From positions 496,001-560,000 of the forward strand of contig NZ_PHNC01000029.1 of the NCBI RefSeq assembly GCF_003121295.1: a stretch of DNA of 64,000 nt. Direction: 5' to 3'. The notes beneath the pieces were generated by a model that saw only the letters and a list, made by a program, of their open reading frames with translations, was not told the DNA's origin and ran no database searches. Within the stretch, counting starts at the first letter, position 1, and the number at the start of each line of letters is the position of its first letter. Source of the DNA: Streptomyces orinoci (GTDB lineage: Bacteria > Actinomycetota > Actinomycetes > Streptomycetales > Streptomycetaceae). Of the stretch, positions 56,401 through 63,717 are shown piece by piece. Made by a program: the position numbers and the translations under genes.

Positions 56401-57403
56401 TACGGCGCGGACGGGCCTCCTCGGCGGGCGCCTGCTCCGGCTCCACGGCCTCGGCGGTCGCCTTGCGGGTGGCACGACGGCGGGTACGGGCCGGCTTGGC
56501 CTCCTCCTCGGCCTCCTCGGCGGCGGGCGCCGCAACGGCCTCGGGCTCGCTCACCGGGGCCTCGGCCTGCCGGGTGGCACGACGGCGGGTACGAGCGGGG
56601 GCTGCCTCCTCGGCAGCGGCCTCCTGGGCCTGCGCGGCGGGCTCCGGCGCGGACACCGCACGGGTCGCCCGACGACGCGGACGCGCGGGCGCGGCCTCCA
56701 CCGTCTCCTCGGCCTCCACGGCCTCCGGCTCGCTCACCGGCGCGGCCTCGGCCTGCCGGACGGCACGACGGCGAGTACGGACAGGCGCCGCCTCCTCGGC
56801 AGCAGCCTCGGGCGCGGACACCGCACGGGTCGCCCGACGACGCGGACGCGCCGGAGCGGCCTCCACCGTCTCCTCGGCCTCCACGGCCTCCGGCTCGCTC
56901 ACCGGCGCGGCCTCGGCCTGCCGGACGGCACGACGGCGAGTACGGACAGGCGCCGCCTCCTCGGCAGCAGCCTCGGGCGCGGACACCGCACGGGTCGCCC
57001 GACGACGCGGACGCGCCGGAGCGGCCTCCACCGTCTCCTCGGCCTCCACGGCCTCGGCCTGCTCCTCGGAAGCCTCTGCCTTGGGAGCCTGCTCCTCGGG
57101 AGCCTCCGCCTTGGGCGCCCCGGCCGGGGCGCTGGCCCGCCGGGTGGCCCGGCGGCGCGGCCGGGCCGGGGTCTCGGCGGCGGCCTCGGCGACCGGCTCC
57201 GGCTCCGCGGCGGCGGCCGCGGCCGGCTCGGCGGCAGGGGTCCGGACGCTCGCCGGGGCCTCGGCCGCGGCGGCGGTCACCGGCGGTCCGGCCGGACGCG
57301 AGGCCGCACGACGGCGGCGGCGCGGCGGCAGGGTGTCGCTCGGGCTGTTCTCGTTGTTGTTCCCGGCGGTGCCGGGCTCGCTGGGCTCATTGGTTTCGAG
57401 CAT
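53495..57403 (-). CDS. rne: Ribonuclease E/G with long repetitive N-terminal arm and histone-H1-like C-terminal tail
   Basis: 1302 residues from ATG 57403. Residues 1 to about 560 are a disordered Ala/Glu/Arg-rich arm with repeated PARPRRRATRAVSAPE-type units, including two perfect 55-residue tandem copies. The catalytic core (about 570-1030) holds the S1-containing segment SYVGNVYLGKVQNVLPSMEAAFVDIGKGRNAVLYAGEV, the metal-binding VVIDVNTGKFTG, IIVIDFIDM and the zinc-link CVHCNGRG. The rest is acidic linker and a terminal 85-residue (K/A)-rich tail of AAKK, APAKK and TAKK repeats. The order of disordered arms around the core agrees with streptomycete RNase E/G (RNase ES), where flanking regions bind PNPase. 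It initiates mRNA decay and rRNA processing. Confidence 0.93.
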   Translation of the reverse strand: MLETNEPSEPGTAGNNNENSPSDTLPPRRRRRAASRPAGPPVTAAAAEAPASVRTPAAEPAAAAAAEPEPVAEAAAETPARPRRRATRRASAPAGAPKAEAPEEQAPKAEASEEQAEAVEAEETVEAAPARPRRRATRAVSAPEAAAEEAAPVRTRRRAVRQAEAAPVSEPEAVEAEETVEAAPARPRRRATRAVSAPEAAAEEAAPVRTRRRAVRQAEAAPVSEPEAVEAEETVEAAPARPRRRATRAVSAPEPAAQAQEAAAEEAAPARTRRRATRQAEAPVSEPEAVAAPAAEEAEEEAKPARTRRRATRKATAEAVEPEQAPAEEARPRRTRRRAEAAAAAPVEQPAEEAPARGRRRAAQLPPTAVFQAPVFTEPMFQTPETAAAAFAAGEPRPAAAEEAEEQPAPRRRRRRRGEAAEVTEAAVAAPGVVAEEPEEEAEEPEAAEAQVTEEEQGERPSRRRRRGGRRRRRGEAAEAELEAGEEEQPEEAEEAEEPEAAEAPAGEAVSTAGSRRRRRRRRRSGEPLEVEAGVDEPERTVVKVREPRERKAEAGTGFDEVQSIKGSTRMEAKKQRRREGREQGRRRVPIITEAEFLARREAVERVMVVRQQGDRTQIGVLEDNVLVEHFVNKEQATSYVGNVYLGKVQNVLPSMEAAFVDIGKGRNAVLYAGEVNFDALGMGNGPRRIESALKSGQSVLVQVTKDPIGHKGARLTSQVSLPGRYLVYVPEGSMTGISRKLPDTERARLKQILKKIVPEDAGVIVRTAAEGASEEELARDVQRLQAQWEDIQKKSKMISTSSPSLLYGEPDMTVRVVRDIFNEDFSKVIVSGDDAWETIHGYVSHVAPDLVERLQKWTSDVDVFATYRIDEQLMKALDRKVWLPSGGSLVIDRTEAMVVIDVNTGKFTGQGGNLEETVTRNNLEAAEEIVRQLRLRDLGGIIVIDFIDMVLESNRDLVLRRLLECLGRDRTKHQVAEVTSLGLVQMTRKRVGQGLLESFSESCVHCNGRGVVVHMDQAATTGGGGGGKRGRKKGKGAAPEAVEVPEAEEAVQAPEAAEIPEAEEAPVLEPVAVTEAQLVPAISSGEDWFGSPGEAEAEAMRAAGRGGRTRRRATRKVSAPAGPPKAAEAEPEIVVETPAPVRPEPEPEPAPVAEAPAVAETEAEAPARPRRRVTRRASAPAGAAEAAVVVVAPAPVAEAAEPAEAVEAAGPEQAEEAAPAKKTAAKKTAAKKTAAKKAPAKKAAAKKTAAKKTTAAKTATAKKAAAKKAAAKKTTAKKAPAKKAPAKKAPAKKAEPAAADE
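53521..53565. repeat. 15-bp tandem repeat in the RNase E tail
   Basis: Three perfect copies of CCTTCTTGGCGGGGG with further degenerate copies extending to about 53750. It encodes the Ala-Pro-Ala-Lys-Lys units of the lysine-rich tail. Confidence 0.85.
56701..57030. repeat. Two perfect tandem 165-bp repeats in rne
   Basis: Bases 56701-56865 and 56866-57030 are identical over all 165 positions, encoding 55 residues (with AVSAPE, RTRRRAVRQ and PVSEP). Partial copies flank the pair at about 56656-56700 and 57031-57058. Identity at synonymous sites indicates recent duplication or gene conversion. Confidence 0.92.
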
Positions 57404-57625
57404 GCGGGCGGTTCTCCCGTCACGCTCCCGGGCGCCACGCCTGGATCCGGTCCGCCGCCCCGCGTGATGAGCGCGGGGCCGCCGTCCGGGGCGCGGTCGC
57501 CGCACGGGAGCTGTCGTCTCGCTCGCCGGGTCCGTTGCCTAGGCACCGGCGAAAGTCTCCTGGTCAGTGCGTCTGCCGGACCCGGGTGGCTCCCTGGCGC
57601 GGCGGCAGCGCGGCGACGGCCGTCT

Positions 57626-58396
57626 TTACGCCGATCCTCCCGGCGCCGTGACTGCCCCGGCGGCCGTTGATGTGGCGGCTGCGGTGGCGTCGCGGTCAAG
57701 CGCGAGCGGGTCGGTCACCGTTCCGGACTCCTCATCGAGCAGCCCCTGCGCCAGCCTGGTCACCGCTGCGGGGACCGGCGGCGCCAGGTCGGCCACAGCG
57801 CGGAGACCGGACAGGACGTCGTCGGGTCGAACGGCGGGTGTCTCATGCCGAACAACCAGCCGCAGTATCGCACAGGGACCGTCGCCGGGCCTATCGGCCG
57901 GAGCGGCGGTGGCTTCCAGCCGGAGCACCGCGCCCCGGGCATCGAAGCTGCGCAACCCGTTTTTCGTCCGGCGTTCCACCTGGACGCTCTCCGCCGCGAG
58001 GAAGGCTTCCACTGCCTTCTCCGCCTCGGCGAGCGGTACGCCGTCCAGCCGCAGCTCCCAGACGGAAGCCTCCAGCCGGTCGGCGAACGAGGAGGTCCGG
58101 GCCTCCACCGCGTCGATGATGTCCAGCCCGGCGGGCAGCGACTCATCGAGCAGCTCCCGCAGCCGCGCGGGGTCGCGCGTCTCGGTGAGCTGGATCTCCA
58201 GGTACTCGGCCTCGCTCCCGGTCCCGGTGGGTGCGGCGTTGGCGTACGACACCTTGGGGTGCGGGGTGAAGCCCGCGGAGTAGGCCATCGGCACCTCGGC
58301 GCGGCGCAGGGCCCGCTCGAAGGCGCGCTGGAAGTCACGGTGGCTGGTGAACCGGAGGCGGCCGCGCTTGGTGTAGCGCAGTCGGATGCGCTGCAC
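57626..58396 (-). CDS. TIGR03936 family (DUF2344) radical-SAM-associated protein
   Basis: 256 residues from GTG 58396. IRLRYTKRGRLRFTSHRDFQRAFERALRRAEVPMAYSAGFTPHPKVSYANAAPTGTGSEAEYLEIQL is the diagnostic N-terminal part of TIGR03936. In other bacteria this domain is fused to the B12/radical-SAM protein encoded next door (58855-60783), so the two act together. Role unknown. A CTG at 58438 (270 residues, GKRQPEGPPPAPAVQ head) has a better-spaced AAGGA and may be the real start. Confidence 0.85.
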   Translation of the reverse strand: MQRIRLRYTKRGRLRFTSHRDFQRAFERALRRAEVPMAYSAGFTPHPKVSYANAAPTGTGSEAEYLEIQLTETRDPARLRELLDESLPAGLDIIDAVEARTSSFADRLEASVWELRLDGVPLAEAEKAVEAFLAAESVQVERRTKNGLRSFDARGAVLRLEATAAPADRPGDGPCAILRLVVRHETPAVRPDDVLSGLRAVADLAPPVPAAVTRLAQGLLDEESGTVTDPLALDRDATAAATSTAAGAVTAPGGSA

Positions 58397-58519
58397 CGCC
58401 GGTGCGGGCGGCGGGCCTTCGGGCTGTCGCTTGCCCAGTGGTCTCGTCCTTCGTGAGTGCGGTCGTACTGCTACCAAGAGTACGTGCCGCACGGAGTTGC
58501 GCGCTCCGGCGGGTGAGAC

Positions 58520-58792
58520 TCAGTCGGTGACGAGGACGTCCTTGTCGTTGAAGACCTCGACGATGAAGACCAGCAGCCGGCCCATGCTGACGGTGTACTC
58601 GACCATGATGTTCTGGGTCAGCCGGATGGTCCGGTCGTCGCCGGTGGCGCTCATCGGGCGCGACAGCTCAAGGAACGGGTCCCGGGCCAGCAGGGAGATT
58701 CCCTTGTCGAAGGCGGCGCGCTGCTGGTCGTCCAGCCGGTCACGGGCGGCCGCGGCCTGCTCGGTGAAGTGCACCTGGTACGTGTGCGGCAC
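58520..58792 (-). CDS. RelE/ParE-like protein, orphan
   Basis: A 90-residue protein from GTG 58792: YQVHFTEQAAAARDRLDDQQRAAFDKGISLLARDPFLELSRPMSATGDDRTIRLTQNIMVEYTVSMGRLLVFIVEVFNDKDV. The order (strand, two helices, then a four-stranded sheet ending in a VEYTV...VFIVEV hairpin) matches the RelE/ParE toxin fold. No antitoxin gene is next to it, and it lies in a core operon-like region between two radical-SAM genes, so a toxic role is uncertain. Conserved catalytic residues of RelE (Lys/Arg/Tyr cluster) are not obvious. Confidence 0.6.
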   Translation of the reverse strand: MPHTYQVHFTEQAAAARDRLDDQQRAAFDKGISLLARDPFLELSRPMSATGDDRTIRLTQNIMVEYTVSMGRLLVFIVEVFNDKDVLVTD

Positions 58793-58817
58793 GTCGTCTC
58801 CCCTTCGCGAGTAAGCC

Positions 58818-58847
58818 CTACGGGAGGGCCCGGAGGCCCTCCCGTAG
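58818..58847 (-). terminator. Hairpin downstream of the TIGR03960 gene
   Basis: A perfect 13-bp stem CTACGGGAGGGCC / GGCCCTCCCGTAG around CGGA, eight bases beyond the stop codon and before the RelE-like gene. Confidence 0.82.
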
Positions 58848-58854
58848 CGTCAGG

Positions 58855-60783
58855 TTATTGCTTAACGACCGTCAGGGGCAGCAGCTTCTTACCAGTCGGA
58901 CCGATCTGAATGGAAGTGTCCATCTGAGGACACACCCCACAGTCGAAGCACGGCGTCCACCGGCAGTCCTCGACCTCGGTCTCGTCCAGCGCGTCCTGCC
59001 AGTCCTCCCAGAGCCAGTCCTTGTCCAGGCCCGAGTCCAGGTGGTCCCAGGGCAGGACCTCCTCGTAGGAGCGCTCGCGGGTGGTGTACCAATCGACGTC
59101 CACGCCCTGCGGCGGGAGCGTCTCGGCGGCGCAGCGCATCCACTGGTCGTAGCTGAAGTGCTCGCGCCAGCCGTCGAAGCGGCCGCCGGACTCGTAGACG
59201 GCCCGGATCACCGCGCCCACCCGGCGGTCACCGCGCGAGAGCAGGCCCTCGACGATGCCGGGCTTGCCGTCGTGGTAGCGGAAGCCGATGGAGCGGCCGT
59301 ACTTCTTGTCGCCGCGGATCTTGTCGCGCAGCTTGGCCAGCCGGGCGTCGGTCTCCTCGGCGGACAGCTGCGGCGCCCACTGGAAGGGGGTGTGCGGCTT
59401 GGGGACGAATCCGCCGATGGAGACCGTGCAGCGGATGTCATTGGAGCCGGAGACCTCGCGGCCCTTGGCGATGACATTGACCGCCATGTCGCCGATCTGG
59501 AGCACATCCTCGTCGGTTTCGGTGGGCAGGCCGCACATGAAGTACAGCTTCACCTGGCGCCAGCCGTTGCCGTAGGCGGTGGCCACGGTGCGGATCAGGT
59601 CCTCTTCCGAGACCATCTTGTTGATGACCTTGCGCATGCGCTCGGAGCCGCCCTCGGGGGCGAAGGTCAGACCGGAGCGGCGGCCGTTGCGGGTCAGCTC
59701 GTTGGCCAGGTCCACATTGAAGGCGTCCACCCGGGTGGACGGCAGGGAGAGGCCGATCTTGTCTTCCTCGTACCGGTCGGCGAGGCCCTTGGCGATGTCG
59801 CCGATCTCGGTGTGGTCGGCGGAGGACAGCGACAGCAGGCCGACCTCCTCGAAGCCGGTGGCCTTCAGGCCGCGGTCCACCATCTCGCCGATGCCGGTGA
59901 TGGAGCGCTCCCGCACCGGGCGGGTGATCATGCCCGCCTGGCAGAACCGGCAGCCGCGGGTGCAGCCGCGGAAGATCTCCACGGACATCCGCTCGTGCAC
60001 GGTCTCGGCCAGCGGCACCAGCGGCTGCTTGGGGTAGGGCCACTCGTCGAGGTCCATCACGGTGTGCTTGGACACCCGCCACGGCACGCCCGAGCGGTTG
60101 GGGACGACGCGGCCGATCCGGCCGTCGGGCAGGTACTCCACGTCGTAGAACTTGGGGACGTACACCCCACCGGTCTTCGCCAGCCGGAACAGCAGCTCAT
60201 CGCGGCCGCCCGGGCGGCCCTCGTTCTTCCAGGCCCGGATGATCTCGGTGATCTCCAGCACGGCCTGCTCGCCGTCGCCGATGACGGCGCAGTCGATGAA
60301 CTCCGCGATCGGCTCGGGGTTGAACGCGGCGTGCCCGCCGGCCAGCACGATCGGGTGGTCCTCGGTGCGGTCCGCGGCGTCCAGCGGAATGCCGGCCAGG
60401 TCCAGCGCGGTGAGCATATTGGTGTAGCCGAGCTCGGTGGAGAAGCTCAGGCCGAGCACATCGAAGGCGGACACCGGGCGGTGCGCGTCCACCGTGAACT
60501 GCGGCACACCGTGCTCGCGCATCAGCGCTTCCAGGTCCGGCCAGACGCTGTAGGTGCGCTCGGCGAGCACACCCGGCTGCTCGTTGAGGACCTCGTAGAG
60601 GATCATGACGCCCTGGTTGGGCAGGCCGACCTCATAGGCGTCCGGGTACATCAGAGCCCAGCGGACATCCGTTTCGTCCCAGTTCTTAACGGTGGAGTTC
60701 AGCTCGCCACCGACGTACTGGATCGGCTTCTGTACGTGCGGAAGGAGGGCTTCCAGGCGCGGGAAGACCGACTCAACAGGCAT
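58855..60783 (-). CDS. TIGR03960 family B12-binding-domain radical SAM protein
   Basis: A 642-residue protein. The N-terminal part resembles a cobalamin-binding Rossmann fold (WALMYPDAYEVGLPNQGVMILYEVLNEQPGVLAERTYSVWPDLEALMREHGV, VLGLSFSTELGYTNMLTALDLAGIPL). The radical SAM core carries CTRGCRFCQAG (CxxxCxxC) with EIFRG upstream, SLSSADH, SLPSTRVD and GLTFAPEGGSERMRKVINK; the C-terminus has WTPCFDCGVCPQM, possible extra cluster cysteines. The family is widely conserved and usually adjacent or fused to TIGR03936; its substrate is unknown. Neighbourhood with rne and ribosomal genes hints at RNA or ribosome modification. Confidence 0.92.
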   Translation of the reverse strand: MPVESVFPRLEALLPHVQKPIQYVGGELNSTVKNWDETDVRWALMYPDAYEVGLPNQGVMILYEVLNEQPGVLAERTYSVWPDLEALMREHGVPQFTVDAHRPVSAFDVLGLSFSTELGYTNMLTALDLAGIPLDAADRTEDHPIVLAGGHAAFNPEPIAEFIDCAVIGDGEQAVLEITEIIRAWKNEGRPGGRDELLFRLAKTGGVYVPKFYDVEYLPDGRIGRVVPNRSGVPWRVSKHTVMDLDEWPYPKQPLVPLAETVHERMSVEIFRGCTRGCRFCQAGMITRPVRERSITGIGEMVDRGLKATGFEEVGLLSLSSADHTEIGDIAKGLADRYEEDKIGLSLPSTRVDAFNVDLANELTRNGRRSGLTFAPEGGSERMRKVINKMVSEEDLIRTVATAYGNGWRQVKLYFMCGLPTETDEDVLQIGDMAVNVIAKGREVSGSNDIRCTVSIGGFVPKPHTPFQWAPQLSAEETDARLAKLRDKIRGDKKYGRSIGFRYHDGKPGIVEGLLSRGDRRVGAVIRAVYESGGRFDGWREHFSYDQWMRCAAETLPPQGVDVDWYTTRERSYEEVLPWDHLDSGLDKDWLWEDWQDALDETEVEDCRWTPCFDCGVCPQMDTSIQIGPTGKKLLPLTVVKQ

Positions 60784-60866
60784 TCGCGATGACGTCTCTC
60801 ATGAGCGGACAGGGAGTGACCCTCAAGGGTAACGTGACCGGGACGGCCCCTTTCGCGTTAGCCGGA

Positions 60867-62417
60867 TCACGCCCACCCCTCACGCCACCGCTCCTGGGAG
60901 GCCCGCGCCCAGACCTGGGGCAGCTCCCGCTCGTCCGCCGCCGCCCGCTGCTCCTCGCGCCCGTAGAGCAGCCCATAGGTGAAGCCCGGCTCGCCCGCCG
61001 CCTGGGCCTCCTCGGCCAGCTCGCGCAGGGCCGAGCGGGCCAGCACGCTGTCCTGGTGGTCGCCGAGCAGGGTCTGTACGGACTTCATCCGCCTGGCGAA
61101 CCGGGCGGCGTCCCCGCCCAGCACCTCCGCGGCATAGCGGACCCGCTTGGCCGCCTTGCGGGCCTCGTGCAGCGCGGTGTCCCGGCCGGGCCCGGGGCCG
61201 GTGTCCAGGGCGCGCTCCATCCGCCCGGCCAGCCGCCGGTAGTCGCGCAGCACCGCCTTGGCCAGCACGCGTTCCGGCGGGCGGGCGGCGGCCTTGCCCA
61301 GCGGGGGGTCGGCGAGCAGGGCGTCCAGGGAGTCCAGCAGGGCGAGGTAGCGCTCGCCGTTCAGGACGGCGGTCAGCCGCCGCCGGGAGCCGGTGCGCCG
61401 GGCCGCGGACCAGGCGCGGACCCGGGCCCGGACCGGTCCCCGGACCAGGCTGCGCGGCAGTTCGTCCAGCCGGGCGCGCAGCCGCTCCACCAGCACCTCA
61501 CGGTCCCGGTCCAGGCCCAACTCGGCTGCCAGCCATTTGAGTTCAGCGGCGATCGGGTCGGTGGCCCGGCGGTCCACCACCTTGCCGTAGGAGCGGAAGG
61601 CGCTGCGCAGCCGCCGGGTGGCCACCCGCATCTGGTGGACGGCGTCCTCGGTGCCCAGCCGCGCCCCGGGGTCCAACTCCACCAGCAGCGCCACCTGTTG
61701 GCGCAGATGGTCCAGTACGGTCCGGCCGGCGCCGGACCCGCCGGGCCGCTCCCCGGCGGGGCCGTCGGGCGGCTGCGGCTCCAATTCGGCCAGGGCGCGG
61801 GCGAGTTTGGAGGGTGAGCGGGCGGGGCGCAGCCCGGCGGCCAGCAGCCGGGGTTCCAGGGCGTCCAGCAGGGCGGGGCCGGCGCCGGGGGCCAGTTCGA
61901 TCTCGGCCTCGGTCCAGCGGGCGGTGCCCAGTACGCCGTCCAGCCGGGTGGCGGTGACGGTGTCGGTGCTCGCCTCGGCGAGCAGGGCGCCGTCCGCGTC
62001 CAGCAGGTGCTCCACCCGGCGCCGGGTGGCGATGCGCATCAGCGGGAGCAGTGGGGCGTCCCTGGTCCGGGAGCGGACCAGGGCGGCCAGGGGGCGGGGC
62101 ACCGCCCGGCGGGTCAGCGGGGCGCGCACCTCGTCGCGTACGCCGGGGGCGACGGGCAGCTTGAGGTGCCAGCCGGCGTCGGGGCCGCCGGTGCGGCGGC
62201 GCAGGGTGATCCCGGCCGCGAGCAGCCGGCGGTCGGCGGTGTCGTAGTAGACGGCGTCCAGTTCGGCGGTCCCCCGCTGGACGGTCTCCGCCACCGGCCC
62301 GGCTCCGTTCAGCACGGGATACAGCGGCGCCCCGGGGAACAGCGGTGCCCGGCCGTCGGCCCGGTGGTTGCGCTCGGCTTCGTATTTACGCTCGATCTCC
62401 CGCAGCGTCTCCGCCAT
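60867..62417 (-). CDS. CYTH and CHAD domain-containing protein
   Basis: A 516-residue protein. The CYTH domain (about 1-215) starts with REIERKYEAE (the ExExK signature) and contains YYDTADRRLLAAGITLRRRTGG and EIEL. The CHAD domain (about 235-510) is helical with conserved histidines in DAVHQMRVATRRLRSAFRSYG and ALHEARKAAKRVRYAAEVLGG. CYTH enzymes bind triphosphates as tripolyphosphatases or adenylate cyclases, and CHAD domains bind polyphosphate, so an inorganic-polyphosphate role is likely. It stands between the radical-SAM operon and rodA on the same strand. Confidence 0.92.
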   Translation of the reverse strand: MAETLREIERKYEAERNHRADGRAPLFPGAPLYPVLNGAGPVAETVQRGTAELDAVYYDTADRRLLAAGITLRRRTGGPDAGWHLKLPVAPGVRDEVRAPLTRRAVPRPLAALVRSRTRDAPLLPLMRIATRRRVEHLLDADGALLAEASTDTVTATRLDGVLGTARWTEAEIELAPGAGPALLDALEPRLLAAGLRPARSPSKLARALAELEPQPPDGPAGERPGGSGAGRTVLDHLRQQVALLVELDPGARLGTEDAVHQMRVATRRLRSAFRSYGKVVDRRATDPIAAELKWLAAELGLDRDREVLVERLRARLDELPRSLVRGPVRARVRAWSAARRTGSRRRLTAVLNGERYLALLDSLDALLADPPLGKAAARPPERVLAKAVLRDYRRLAGRMERALDTGPGPGRDTALHEARKAAKRVRYAAEVLGGDAARFARRMKSVQTLLGDHQDSVLARSALRELAEEAQAAGEPGFTYGLLYGREEQRAAADERELPQVWARASQERWREGWA

Positions 62418-62514
62418 GCCGCCGAATCTAGTCCGCGCCGGGCGCGAGCGGCAGACCTTATGCCGCCACGGCCCTTATGCCGGTACAAGCCCTTGTGCCG
62501 CCGCCGGCGGCGCG

Positions 62515-63717
62515 CTATGCCGGGGCCAGGGGGCGCCGGGCCTTGACGGCCTGGAGCAGGCCGAGGGCGGTCCAGGCGGCGAAGGCGGAGGAGCCGCCAT
62601 AGGAGACAAAGGGCAGCGGCAGGCCGGTGACCGGCATGATGCCCAGGGTCATGCCGATGTTCTCGAAGGACTGGAAGGCGAACCAGGTGATGACCCCGGC
62701 GGCCACCATGGCGCCGTACCGGTCGGTGGCCTCCCGGGCGATCCGGCAGGCGCGCCAGAGCACCACGCCCAGCAGCAGGATGATGGCGCCGGCCCCCAGA
62801 AAGCCCAGCTCCTCACCGGCCACCGTGAAGACGAAGTCGGTCTGCTGCTCGGGGACGAACCGGCCGGTGGTCTGGGGGCCGTGGAAGAGCCCGGCACCGG
62901 TGAGGCCGCCGGAGCCGATGGCGATCCTGGCCTGCATGGTGTTGTAGCCGATGCCGGAGGGGTCGAAGGCGGGGTTGGCGAAGGCGGCGAAACGATTGAT
63001 CTGGTAGGTGTCGAGGATGCCGAGCTGCCAGATCAGTACGCAGCCCAGCACGCCCCCGCTCAGCAGGCCCAGGATCCAGCGCCGGGCGGCGCCGGAGGCC
63101 AGCAGCACGGCGAGCACGATCACCGCCAGGACCATCACCGAGCCCAGATCCGGCATCAGCAAGATGACCAGGACGGGCACCGCGGCCACGCCCAGCGCCT
63201 GGAGCACGGCGCGGTGACCGGGGCGGGAGCGCTCCCCGGAGTCCACCTGCCGGGCCAGCAGGACGGCCATCCCCAGGGTGATGGTGATCTTGGTGAACTC
63301 GGAGGGCTGGACGGAGAACCCGCCGCCCAGCTGGATCCAGGACCGGGCGCCGTTGATGGTGGCACCCAGCGGGGTGAGCACCGCGGCGGTGGCCAGGACG
63401 GACAGTATGTACAGCACCGGCACCGCGCCGCGCAGCGCCCGGTGACCGGCCCGGACGGCCCCGGCGGCCAGGGCCAGGCCGATGACGGTGTTGAGGATGT
63501 TGCGCTTGAGGAAGTAGTAGGGGTCGCCATGGGTGAGCCCGGTGCGGCCGCGGGTGGCCGAGTAGACCAGCAGACAGCCGAGTACGGACAGCGCCAGGGC
63601 GGCGAGCAGCATCGGCCAGTCCAGCCGGCGCAGCGCCCCGTCGCGGCCGGTGAGCCTGGACCAGGTTGAGCGGGGCGGGGCGAAGCGGCGGAGCGGCAGG
63701 CTCCCGGCGGCACTCAC
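62515..63717 (-). CDS. rodA: SEDS peptidoglycan glycosyltransferase RodA
   Basis: A 400-residue protein with about ten membrane helices. RodA/FtsW motifs are present: GARSWIQLGGGFSVQPSEFTKI, LLMPDLGSVMVLAVIVLAVLLASG (with the catalytic-loop Asp), GIGYNTMQARIAIGSGGLTGAGLFHGPQT, FVPEQQTDFVFTVAGEELGFLGA and PLPFVSYGGSSAFAAW. SEDS proteins polymerise lipid II and act with a class B PBP, whose gene overlaps this start by four bases (ATGA). In Streptomyces this is part of the mre cluster used in spore-wall synthesis. Confidence 0.95.
   Translation of the reverse strand: MSAAGSLPLRRFAPPRSTWSRLTGRDGALRRLDWPMLLAALALSVLGCLLVYSATRGRTGLTHGDPYYFLKRNILNTVIGLALAAGAVRAGHRALRGAVPVLYILSVLATAAVLTPLGATINGARSWIQLGGGFSVQPSEFTKITITLGMAVLLARQVDSGERSRPGHRAVLQALGVAAVPVLVILLMPDLGSVMVLAVIVLAVLLASGAARRWILGLLSGGVLGCVLIWQLGILDTYQINRFAAFANPAFDPSGIGYNTMQARIAIGSGGLTGAGLFHGPQTTGRFVPEQQTDFVFTVAGEELGFLGAGAIILLLGVVLWRACRIAREATDRYGAMVAAGVITWFAFQSFENIGMTLGIMPVTGLPLPFVSYGGSSAFAAWTALGLLQAVKARRPLAPA

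Noticed and set aside
57536..57545. Palindrome TGCCTAGGCA upstream of rne as a second TetR site
   Set aside because: It shares only part of the operator at 4921-4939 (TGCCTAG...CTAGGCA without the inner bases); a 10-bp palindrome may occur by chance.
53120..57670. A 1516-residue open frame on the plus strand across the rne region
   Set aside because: It is the antisense shadow of rne; its sequence is low-complexity Gly/Leu/Arg with no domain, while the minus strand has clear RNase E motifs.
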